A stretch of 64,000 nt of DNA from Selaginella moellendorffii (lineage: Eukaryota > Streptophyta > Lycopodiopsida > Selaginellales > Selaginellaceae), in contig NW_003314312.1 of the NCBI RefSeq assembly GCF_000143415.4, forward strand, positions 546,399-610,398, in the 5' to 3' direction. Positions within the stretch are counted from its first letter, which is position 1. Every line of letters starts with the position of its first letter. Position numbers and translations under genes: made by a program. Shown piece by piece: positions 54,800 through 64,000 of the stretch. The notes under the pieces are model-generated. The model saw nothing but the letters and a program-made list of their open reading frames with translations. It ran no database searches and had not been told where the DNA came from.

Positions 54800-56945
54800 C
54801 ATGAATGTGATTGCGGGTATTGAAAGTTACCTGTCGATGAATTCTTTTGGATATTGTTTCCTTACAGCTACAACAGCAGGAGGTTGGTATTGTTGGACCC
54901 TTTATTTGCTGTAGGGGGTTCCAAATATATAGTAGGGATAGTGGGTAGATCAAGCATGGCTGACCAACCTGAGGCATAATCTAACTCCCATTTGTGTGTT
55001 TATCCTTGTTCTACATACAACTTGGGTCCAAACCTAAGTTCCATACCATGTTAACTAATGGAGTACTCAGATCTTCACATTAGACCACTAATATGCTGAA
55101 ATAGCACAAAACTCCATTTAACTTCATTTTGTATATTAGATTTAGCATTGGGATGCTAGAAGCTCTAAGACTATTCCAAAGTCACATGTTCCTTACCTTC
55201 TTGGGTTGTACACTCAAGAGTCACTTTGTTCTCTTGCTCCTTCACTCCTTAAGCTGAAAGCTAAAAGTTATTATGTGCTCCAATTCCTTTACTTTTTAGC
55301 TATATATTTAAGAGTTTAGCTTTATACCTTCATTTAGTGGCCCAAGGCCTTGAAATTTAAGTTTTGCTCCATTGCCCTTGCCCTACATGTCCAAGGGTTT
55401 GGTTCCACTTTATAATTATCCTATAGTAAATCACAATAGGGCAAAGGGTGAAAACCATGTGCACTATATTTGGTATCAGAGAATGAGTCTCAAGGAGTAC
55501 TATCCAATCAGATTGGGAAACTAGTCTCATTGTATATGAAAAAATAAAAATGACGATCTAAGTAGGTATACATTTGGTTGTTATGGCTTTATATGCATCC
55601 CTTGGATATAAATTTGGATTGAGATGTATTATTTGCATGAGTTGCACTTGGATTCATATATATGGCACATTAGCAGCTTAAGGTTGCCCTTTGAGTTGGC
55701 AAAATTAATTCTGGTTTATTATTAATTATTATGAGTTGTTCCATGTTACTGTGGGTAAAGTAAACCTCCTTTGAGTTTGCAAAGAGTGGCAAATAGGCTA
55801 GTCCATAGTTGTTTAGCATGGGACTAGTGGATCCTTCCTATACATAATATAAGTGGATCAATTAAGATTATAGGGACTAGTTTAGTGGTTTAAATAGTTA
55901 TTGCTATGTTCTTTTATAGAATTTCTTAAATTGGACTGAAGGTAATGCAAATACAAGTTTGATGTTTAGTCAAGCTAAGTTCAAAAAGAGAGTTATTAAA
56001 GACAAAGGATCAAACATATAAATTATTTTCTATTTCTTGAGAGATGATTGTAACAAGGTGTGATATCATTGCTCATGTTCACATCATACAATCAAAAATC
56101 CCTATTTCAATACATATTTATTATTATGGTCTTATAAATGGTGAGTTGTTGTGAAGCACTATACCATTTTGCTTAGGCTTGTTATTGGAAAGCTTAGGTT
56201 GCATTATTCAATTCTTTTTTGAGAAAATTTATTATTGCTCCTTGAGTAGTTTGGTGTTGGATTGGTTTTGAATTTGGTCGAAAAGAGAGTGACATAAGTT
56301 CATCTATGTTGTGAATATAGTTGGTGTGTTAGGTATTGTAAATATCTATTGGTAGGGTGTGGCATTTATATTGCATTTTATTGAATAAAGTTGGCATTTA
56401 ATATTCATGTAAACCTTTGAAGTAATAATATGAGCTTGTTTGTGCTATTGTTTGATTGATGATCAAGTTATTATGGTTTTTTATATCATATCAATATGAA
56501 TGTGGGTAATATGTTTACTAAGTTGCTTGGTCACATGATGATCAATCCCAAAATGGTTGATGGTGATGCTAATCTACTTATACATAGTAGAACTGTAGTA
56601 ACTTTAATTAGATTTTTAATGGTGATTCATTTTATGCTAAGCTAATGTTAGTACCTTGGTTCCTTGAAGGTTTGCCCATTAGAAAAGCTATAACATTCAC
56701 TTGCTATAATTTATTAGTGAATTGAAGCTGTGTGGTTAAAGCATTGACAATATTAACACTTATGTTAGTGGAAGTGGTATTATTATGTTGAGTAATAAAG
56801 AATTCTCTTTAGAGCTTGATTTTTATATTATTTTTCTTGTTAATGTTTTTGCTTCACATTAGATCTTGAAGGTGATTGAAAAATGTTGTTAGTGCAATAT
56901 GAATATTTGAAGATATAGTCTTTGTGATCGAGTATTAGATATCCA
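54800..56945 (+). mobile_element. Second family B element, LTR and 5' internal part
   Basis: The LTR spans about 54800-55468. It is followed by a perfect initiator-Met primer site, TGGTATCAGAG at 55471-55481, and internal DNA parallel to 43960-45000. The internal part has no coding frame. It is cut at about 56945, where a decayed chromovirus LTR begins. The LTR is longer than that at 43434 because it keeps the GAATGTGATTGCGGGTATTG start. Confidence 0.65.
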
Positions 56946-57039
56946 CCTAAGCAAGTGATGCACCCAAGGCTTAGGGTTTAATGAAATTTTGTTTTACGAA
57001 GGGAAGTTAGGAATTTGTTGGTTTAGATTCATCTATTGT

Positions 57040-57205
57040 ACTAATTTCTACTTGGTCCTACTTGGTTTTAATATTCACTACACGAGCAACAAAGTGTTAG
57101 CCATCCATCCACAGATTCCTAAATTCTCTCCGAATCCCCCTCCATGGGTTAAATTGGACTTAAAGTTTAGCTATACTCTCTGTAAGCACAAGCAATTAAG
57201 CATAC
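57040..57205 (-). repeat. In-place inverted segment of the copy 3 LTR
   Basis: Reverse complement of the chromovirus LTR region about 3373-3548 (GCTTGTGCC, GTGTAGC, GGACTTAAG, GAGGGGGATT, GCTAACACT, GCTCGTG), while flanks on both sides run in the forward direction (GTTAGGAAT before; GGTCAGATAAACGAGATAAGC after). Confidence 0.75.
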
Positions 57206-57382
57206 AAGGCTAAAGCAATGGTGGTCAGATAAACGAGATAAGCTGACAAATTGGAAAGGAAAAAATTGTGGCTTATAATTTGGTATTGAAGCTTTTTCCT
57301 CAGTTTTAATGAAGGATAAAAGCGAATTGTTAGGAAATAGCTAAGATAGGGCATAAAAAAACCAAAGTGGTGATAAAACCTT

Positions 57383-57914
57383 TGTAGCACATTATGGTTT
57401 TCACCTTTTATCTTATGGTGATTTACTATAAGATAACCACAAAGCATAACTTAAACCCTTTATATGCCACATGCTACATGCCATGTGTCTCAAGAACAAC
57501 AAAGTGGAATTTAAGTTTTAGGGTTTTGGACCACTAAATGAAGGGTACGGAGATAAACTCTCAAGTTTGCAACCAAGTAGTGAAGGAACTAAAGCACAGA
57601 ATGGCTCTTGAGCATTCACTCTAAAGAGCAAAGGGACAGAAGCACAGAGCAACCTGGAACAATCCTAAAGCATTTAGCATCTCAATGCCAGGACCAACAT
57701 GCAAAACAGAGTCAAACGGAGTTTGGTGTTATTTCAACATACTGGTGGCCTAATGCAAGGATATAGGTACTCCACTAACTAGTATGGTGGGCTTAAACCA
57801 AGTTGGATGTAGAATAAGGACAAGCATGCAAGCGTGAGGTATACTATATGTTAGGTTGGTTGGCTATGCTTAACCTACCCACTATCCCTACTTTACATTT
57901 GGAACCCCCCTACA
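57383..57914 (-). repeat. Family B LTR inserted in chromovirus copy 3, minus strand
   Basis: From TGTAGCAC to CCCCTACA (minus strand TGTAGGGGG...GTGCTACA). No matching target duplication flanks it, and about 250 bases of gag are missing at the junction, so deletion accompanied or followed the insertion. Probably a solo LTR. Confidence 0.72.
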
Positions 57915-59370
57915 GCATGAACCCTTTGGAGGGGATTGAGATGGAACCAAATAAAGTTGGACAAACCAAAGTAGAATCAATCCCTCCAACAGTTCCCAAG
58001 TACAAACCAAATCCCCCATTAGTGTTCGAGGGAGTGAATTATTATAAGGTGGTGGAGGATTAGTTTTATGATATAGAGGATTACTTTTGACTGTTGCAAT
58101 TACTGAGTTTGAAAAAGGTCCTATATGCAAAACCATACTTAACAAATAACATTAAGTCTTGGTGGAGAACAATAAAGGCCAATGAAGGACCAATGGCCAC
58201 TTGGGAAGTGATGAAGTTGAGGATTCTCATAATTTGTTCCTCCAAATGCTACTTTGCACTTAAGGGATAAGCTAACTAGGTTGAAGCAAATAGGAACCAT
58301 ACAAAAGTATATGAAGGGGTTTATAGCCAAGAGGATCTTTATCACGGACATGAGTGATATGGATGTTTTCCATGCCTTCATATTAGGATTATAGACCTCA
58401 GCTCAGGGTAAGGTGATGTGTTGGAATCTGATCAACTACAAAAAAGCATTGGATGTAGTTAAAGTGTATTTTAATGATAACTTGTGAAAGGGGAATATGA
58501 TAGGGTCGAGGTTCACATTTAGCAAAGGAGCCAAACCAAGGGGGACATATGGCAAAAGGAAATTTAGGAAGAGTTTCTCTAAGAATGAGTCTTTAGGGTT
58601 TCAGAAAGGCAAATGCAATGGTCAGTGAGCAAACACATGGGGGAGTCAAACAAAAAAGGACAAACCGATTAATAAGAAGGCCAAATCTGTTGGTAGTGTG
58701 GGAAATAGCTTATGCTACAACTGCGGTGAAGCAGGATATTTTCTAAGAGAATGTCCTTACCTAAAGAAGGCCAAAGTTAATAAAGCTTTTAAGTCGGGTG
58801 AAGTTCAAATTAAGGTATGTGATTTAGTCTTTAGCTCAAAGTTACTCATTACACAAGCAACTTTGGTAGAGAGTCATTTGCGACAATTACTAGCCCTCCA
58901 AGGGAAGCTTGGAGGTAGTTTTGTTAAGATCCTTATTGATACAAGTGCTTCAGATAATTTTGTAGTTGTAGATATAGTTTGGCAAGTCAGACTAATGATG
59001 TAGCAGCTAGGTGAACCAAGGACTTTAGAATTTTGTTTAAAGTAGCCAAAGCACCGATGAAGTATTTTGACAAGTGAGAGTCAAAATACAGACATGGAAA
59101 GTAGATATGGATTTTATCGTGTTGGACATGGCAGGATTTAATGTGATGTTTAGGATGGATTGGTTCAATCGGTTTGTGATAGCCTTGCATGGACAAAGTA
59201 AGAACCTAGTGGTTTTGGCAAATGTCTAAGATGAACAATTTAAGGTGGAGGCTTAGGATCTAAAGATAGTGCAATGTAAGGCCAAAGACTCTTATTTGAA
59301 CTTGGTGTCCATAAAATGACAACTTAGTAAAGAAATCAAGGCATATTTTTGTGCTTACTTTTAGTGGGGA

Positions 59371-61139
59371 TGTGAGACACAAAATCCCTAGGCCCCAAAG
59401 TGGAGCCGGAAGGGTGCCACGTGGTAGTGGCTGAAGCGAAAGCCAAACGAGCGTAACACATTTGGACTAAAAGCTCCGACTTGAAAGGTCGAGAGCGGGA
59501 GTGGAACTCCTAACAAAGTGCTCAAGGAATGAGCACGAAGCGAGTAATAAGCAAGGCTCTAAAAAGGGACCTAAAAGGACCAACACATGACACGTGGAAG
59601 AATCCAAGATGGACCCAAGATGGAGTCCGAGATGGAGTTCGAGATGGACCGAGATGGAGTCCGAGATGGAGTCTGAGATGGATCCGAAATGGAGTCCGAG
59701 ATGGAGTCTGAGATGGACCGAGACGAAGTCCGAGATGGACCGAGACGGAGTCTGAGATGGAGTCCGAGATGGACCGAGACGGAGTCCGAGATGGAATATG
59801 AGATGGACCAAGACAGAGTCCGAGATGGAGTCCGAGATGGACCGAGACGGAGTCCGAGATGGAGGCCGTGATGGACCGAGACAGAGTCCGAGATAGAGTC
59901 CGAGATGGAGTCCGAGATGGAGTCTGAGATGGACCGAGACGGAGTCCGAGATGGAGTCCAAGATGGAATCTGAGATGGAGTCTGAGGTCAAGACCAAGAC
60001 TGGAACCGAGATCGAGATCGGGACCGAGACTGAGACCGAGACCGAGATCAAGACCGAGACCGAGACCGAGGCCAAGGCTGAGACCGAGCCCAAGTCTGAG
60101 TCCGAGTCCGAGCCCAAGCCTGAGTCTGAGTCCGAGTCCGAGTTCGAGTTTGAGAGGGTGAAAGCCCTAAGCGTTTGTCTCCCAGACCCTGGGGGGTTTG
60201 GTGAGCTCCAAAAGTATAGTAAGGGGGAGGACTGTAGTGGAGCTAGTTTGGCCAGAAAAGGCCAGTTTGGCCCAGGGAGGCTATACTCAGTGTTGGGTGA
60301 TGAGCTGCCCACTGGGAAGTCCAAGACTAGAGTGAACACGGACTGACAAGCGGGGTAGCTTGGTGAAGTGTTCAAGAGCCGGCGGGAGATCGACTGGCTG
60401 ATGCTCCTAATCCAAGTGTGGGTGACATTACCTACTTGGATACCAGGCGTGGCTCAACAGAACCTTGCTCTAAGCCCATGGTTAGAGCACCTAAAGGCGG
60501 AAGGTGGGGAGAGTACCCATGAGGGCCGTGTAGGGCCATAGTGTTTCGAAATGTTGTCCCAAAGTCCCAGACTATGGAAAGGAAGAGGAGTAGCCCTCTG
60601 GTGTGGTGACCAAGGACATAGTCACACAGTGAGGAAGTCCTAGAGGACAGTGAGACTTAGTGGTCGGGCCCGTGGGCCTTGATCCAGTGAAAGTGTTGGC
60701 AAACACAGCCAAGGATAGAAAGGGACTTGGTGGGGACCGGAACGAAGATATTGGGGAAGGCTATTCCCCATGTCTGTGGGCATCCTAAGGATGCTAAGGA
60801 GTGGATCTGGGATGATCACTCATGGACGGATGACCTAGTCTTTGAGAGACGGGACTGCAATGTAGGTGGTGTCAGACCACCGATGTGACTAAGGTGAATA
60901 GGTATGGCCTTATCATAATGGGTTGATATGTCAGTGGTACTTTGGGGTGTCAGTTATGGGATCGAACACGTGGAGCACTTGGACCAAGTGCAATGGTTGA
61001 GTGGCATAGATGCCATTCTTGGGGCTAGCAAGTCCTTAAGTCCAAAATAGGACTTATGGAGGTTGTGAGTGAGACTCCTCTAAGTGGTCAGAGGTGTAGT
61101 TAAGTAACTAAAGTAGAATGAAAAATTTAGTCGCTTACA
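59371..61139 (+). repeat. Long LTR of another gypsy family, 1.77 kb
   Basis: From TGTGAGACAC to CGCTTACA, inserted in chromovirus copy 3 directly after GGGGA. It is followed by primer site TGGTATCGGAG (61143-61153). It has the same ending (CTTACA) and primer-site variant as the chromovirus LTRs, and carries a much longer hexamer/dodecamer tract. The partner LTR is not in the window. Confidence 0.8.
59600..60160 (+). repeat. GAGTCCGAGATG / GAGACC tandem tract inside the long LTR
   Basis: About 560 bases. The first part is mainly a 12-base unit GAGTCCGAGATG with GACCGAGACG variants; the last part (from about 59990) shifts to GAGACCGAGATC and GAGTCCGAGTCC. Open frames here on both strands are repeat artefacts. 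Confidence 0.85.
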
Positions 61140-61142
61140 ATT

Positions 61143-61153
61143 TGGTATCGGAG
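61143..61153 (+). other. Primer-binding site after the long LTR
   Basis: TGGTATCGGAG, complementary to the initiator tRNA-Met end with the same A-to-G variant as at 3656-3668. Confidence 0.75.
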
Positions 61154-63600
61154 TTGTTCCTTAGTCCGACTTTTATTGGTGCTCAAGTATATTACCACTA
61201 GAGTTGGCATTGGAAGGTCCTAGGAGTGGGCCTATCCTTGAGGAGTAGCATGTCAAGAGGACATGGCTCTCCACTCAAGTTTATACGTGAACTTGGGCGT
61301 GATATGGTGGATAAAAAAGGGGCCAGTAAGGGAATGACTTTGGGATCTTGGGAACAGTATAAGGGTTTCCTCATAGAGTTGAGGATGTGATACAGATGAG
61401 TGTTTGACGTAGCCAACTGGCTAATGTAGTTGTGGTAAACAACTATAGTTGGGATCACGGGAAAGATGCAGACTCCAAAACAATAAAGGAGTCACAAGAT
61501 TACCCTTATATAGTTGAGGCTGGTACTTATAAATTTGAGACCGGAATTGTTGACCGTGGGACGTCAAATACAGAAGAGGACACCAGTCCTTGAAAAGGTA
61601 ACTGGGGCTACCTCTAATAAATGCTGGAACAATCCAAGGAGTTGGGGGTGTACTTAAAGATGAGTTGTTATTCTCATCACATGGACAAGTAGTCCTAAGG
61701 GGCAAAAGTTAGCCCCAAGAAAATCATCAAGTGTCAGAGTAACACTTGCAAAAATTGTCCTTGTGAGTAGGACATGAATACAAGAAGTTGTATTCCAGTG
61801 AGTTGGCACCTCTAAGACTGAGACCTCGCAAGTTGTTGGATTAGCAAAGTCCAAAATGCTGGATGACTCAAGCGGAGTCAGGGAATGGTCCTAAGGGATT
61901 GGTTGGAGCATTTGGACTAAGGTGTATGGTGCCCCATGAGGTATGGGGAGGATCATAAGATCCAAGTATGAGAACAGTAGGTATCTCATTGATGGCAGAA
62001 TGTGCCATACTAAAGTTGTGAGAAAGATGTTCTCAGAAGAAAGCAACTTTGGCCCAGAGTTGGGTGCAAACACTATGGTGCGGTGCTAACGGATAGTTAG
62101 AATGAGGAACAACTATATTAGTCTTGGCAAAAACCTAGACACTAATAAGTAGTGTCATAAGGGTAAGCTCTTGGGGCCGATGGTGTGGAGACACCAAATG
62201 TGCCAAAGTGTGATACCTTGAGGTTATGATGGTGGGTTCATAAGAACCCCTTGCTAAGGGAATCCCAACGGAAGCGTGAATGGCATGGCCTAAGCTGGTA
62301 GGCATGCGGTTGGAGTGTGGTGACCCAGATAATGATGGAAGTGTGGAAGCACCAAACAATGAGTTATAGGACTTGACAACTATGAGGCAACTAAGCAAGA
62401 GGTGTAAGATAATTGGTTAAATGGGTAGAAGGTAGCTACCAAGACTTCTTAATGGCATAAGGAAGTTAGATATACCTTTACAGGGGATAAATTGCTTATG
62501 TTGCGATATAGTAAGTCAATGTCATAAACGAGAATGCTCATTGTCAAGAGGCCATCATTGGGACACCCAAACACTCTAAAACACCAGGAGGTGGTGTTTC
62601 GTGTCGCAAGGGCAATAGATAAGGCCCAAGGGACTAAGTCCCTAGCGGATGATGGACCGTAGGTGATATCCAAATGTCCAAAGTTGTGGAGATAGAAGAA
62701 GACTGTCTACCTGAATTGGACAAAGCCAAAAATGGAATTTTGGCAAGGCTAGTGATGGGCATGTAAAGGCCCATAAGCAGCAACGTTAATCCTGATGTGT
62801 GGGATTATAAGTTGAGCATGCCCAAGATTGAGGAACCACTCCCTAGGCTATCGGGTAAATTCATCCCTAAAAATACTTGCTAAGGCATAGTAAAATGTGC
62901 AAAGCTATCCTTCTAGTCTGGAGGAGAATAACCAAAGGAAACATATGGGGCCAAAAAATAAGTAGTATTGGGATGGAACTGAACCATAGAAATTGAAGGG
63001 CATATCCAACGGTGGTTATGCAAGTTGGGAGTGGAGAATCAAGAGGGTGCTTGAGGATGTTGTTGCTAGCAACCGTGATGCCATGGAGAGTCTAAAATAT
63101 GGAATTGTCCATGTTAGACTATATGGCAACTATAAAGCTTGCGAAAAGGGAAGCCTTAGCAAGCTAAGGGATAGAGTTCCTTCAATGTTCCCAAAGACGA
63201 TTCTAGGTAGCTTAGTACTTAGAAAGGCCAAGTGTAAATGGTTCATGGAACGCGCAAAATCAGAGTGGCGCAGCAGAAGCGTGGTCTTGAAGTTTGCCAT
63301 GAGGCAAGGCTATCAAGGTTAGGGAAGTAGTTCCCGAGTGTTCAAAGAGAGGGCTTTGAACGAAAGTCGATAGTCAAGGACTTTCACGCTTATGCAGGAA
63401 CCATGTTACAAAGGTCGGAGGACTGGCCAAGCGAGATTGGCAAGTCGGGGGAACAAATACCCTAGTTGAAGGTGATAACTTCAAAAAGGGTGGGCCATGG
63501 GGCTAAGCATGGAGGAGTCCATGCATGATCACAGACTTGTCAAGTGAGAGGACTTGGCAGTGTGGAGGAACTAAGTTCCTAAGCTGTGATCTGTAGCGTG
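61154..63600 (+). mobile_element. Internal region of the element led by the 59371 LTR, no clear genes
   Basis: About 2.4 kb, less AT-rich than the region before it. Scattered short frames on both strands show no gag, protease or polymerase motif that I can recognise. A 109-codon plus-strand frame (62993-63322) is basic but has no known domain. It is either a heavily decayed or a non-coding derivative. Confidence 0.5.
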
Positions 63601-63616
63601 CTTTAAGTATAAGTTG

Positions 63617-63905
63617 GTGCCCTGGGGGACGATCGCTTTGGGCTTTCACCCAACTACCTGTATTAGAATTCGGACTCGGACTCGGGCTCGAACTCGAACT
63701 CGGACTCGGTCTCAGTCCCGGTTTTGGACTCAGCCTCGGTCTCGGTCTCAGTTTCAGCCTTGGTCTCGGTCTCGGTCTCAGGTCCATCTCGGACTCCATC
63801 TCGGGTCCATCTCGGTATCCATCTCGGGTCCATCTCAGACTCCATTTCGGACTCCATCTCGGGTCCATCTCAGACTCCATCTCGGATCCATCTCGAACTC
63901 TAACT
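63617..63905 (-). repeat. Inverted LTR piece with GAGTCC-type tract
   Basis: The minus strand runs hexamer tract, then TAATACAGGTAG, GGGTGAAAGCCCAAAGCG and CCCCCAGGGC, the same order as in the chromovirus LTR (tract, then AATACTAATAC, GGTGAAAGCCCAAAGCG, CTCCCAGGGG at 9230-9305). So it is part of a minus-strand LTR. Confidence 0.65.
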
Positions 63906-63931
63906 TGAACGCTTTGGTGCAAGTGGCACCA

Positions 63932-64000
63932 AGGTCGTGGTGAGTGAGATGGGGACACCTAATCTCAGTTGCTATGAACCCTTGGCCGTAAGGGCTAACT
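63932..64000 (+). repeat. Piece resembling the chromovirus pre-LTR 3' region
   Basis: It matches 8709-8779 in forward orientation (GTGGTGAG, GGGACACCTA, CTTGGCCG, GGCTAACT). It lies beside an LTR piece of the opposite orientation and runs off the window. Confidence 0.5.

Larger units (their letters stand above)
56945..59370 (+). pseudogene. Decayed chromovirus copy 3 (LTR end, gag, protease)
   Basis: It parallels the young element from its LTR 3' part (GCAAGTGATGCACCCAAG at about 56953) through a primer-site remnant (TGGTATTGAAGC, about 57281), gag (57930-58690), a zinc knuckle ([15 protein letters not shown], about 58718) and protease (about 58930-58960), stopping at 59370 where another LTR begins. 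The protease active site reads DTSASDNF, with Gly changed to Ser. A 165-base piece of its LTR is inverted in place and a family B LTR is inserted in gag. Many stops. Confidence 0.85.

Noticed and set aside
62993-63322. A 109-codon basic frame in the last element
   Set aside because: No retroelement or host motif is visible, and a frame of this length can occur by chance in this less AT-rich region.
1-64000. CRISPR arrays, bacterial operons or phage genes
   Set aside because: No regularly spaced palindromic repeats and no prokaryotic gene layout; the genes have introns and plant-specific families.

Overview
The window looks like plant nuclear DNA, most likely from a lycophyte such as Selaginella moellendorffii. 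This is inferred from very short introns (about 45-120 bases), tightly packed plant genes with GATCGATCGC-rich leaders, an intronless PPR gene, and Ty3/gypsy chromoviruses in the surrounding repeats. No bacterial, organellar or CRISPR features were seen.

Layout. Bases 1-13,500 are repeat-rich. A nearly complete chromodomain-type Ty3/gypsy element (2502-10047, flanked by ATGTA duplications) sits inside an older minus-strand LTR element, next to a decayed copy of its own family (1 to about 1475) and two cytochrome P450 fragments. Bases 13,600-38,320 are a gene island: a dirigent protein, EMC3, a SIP aquaporin, a UPL5-type HECT ubiquitin ligase, an ACOS5/4CL-like acyl-CoA synthetase, a coiled-coil protein, a BTB plus pentapeptide-repeat protein (FIP2-like), a DUF760 plastid protein, a 2Fe-2S ferredoxin-like protein, a probable plastid-lumen protein, a TMEM70-like mitochondrial protein, a PPR protein, a p24-delta cargo receptor and a second dirigent-like protein. 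Several of these are head-to-head with very short shared promoters. Bases 38,320-64,000 are AT-rich and transposon-dominated: a decayed gag-protease element, two copies of a non-coding LTR element, PPR relics, one intact lectin-like gene (51282-52247), a third broken chromovirus copy and a long LTR starting at 59371.

How the genes relate. The island is not one pathway. It mixes secretory-pathway genes (EMC3, p24, SIP), cell-wall or spore-wall chemistry (dirigent proteins, ACOS5-like), protein turnover (UPL5, BTB protein), plastid genes (DUF760, ferredoxin-like, lumen protein) and mitochondrial genes (TMEM70-like, possibly the PPR).

The most unusual observation is that the integrase region of the young chromovirus carries two precise GT...AG intron-like insertions (46 and 52 bases). 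Removing both rejoins conserved motifs in one frame. All six premature stops in this element, and nearly all differences between its two LTRs, look like C-to-T (or G-to-A) decay.
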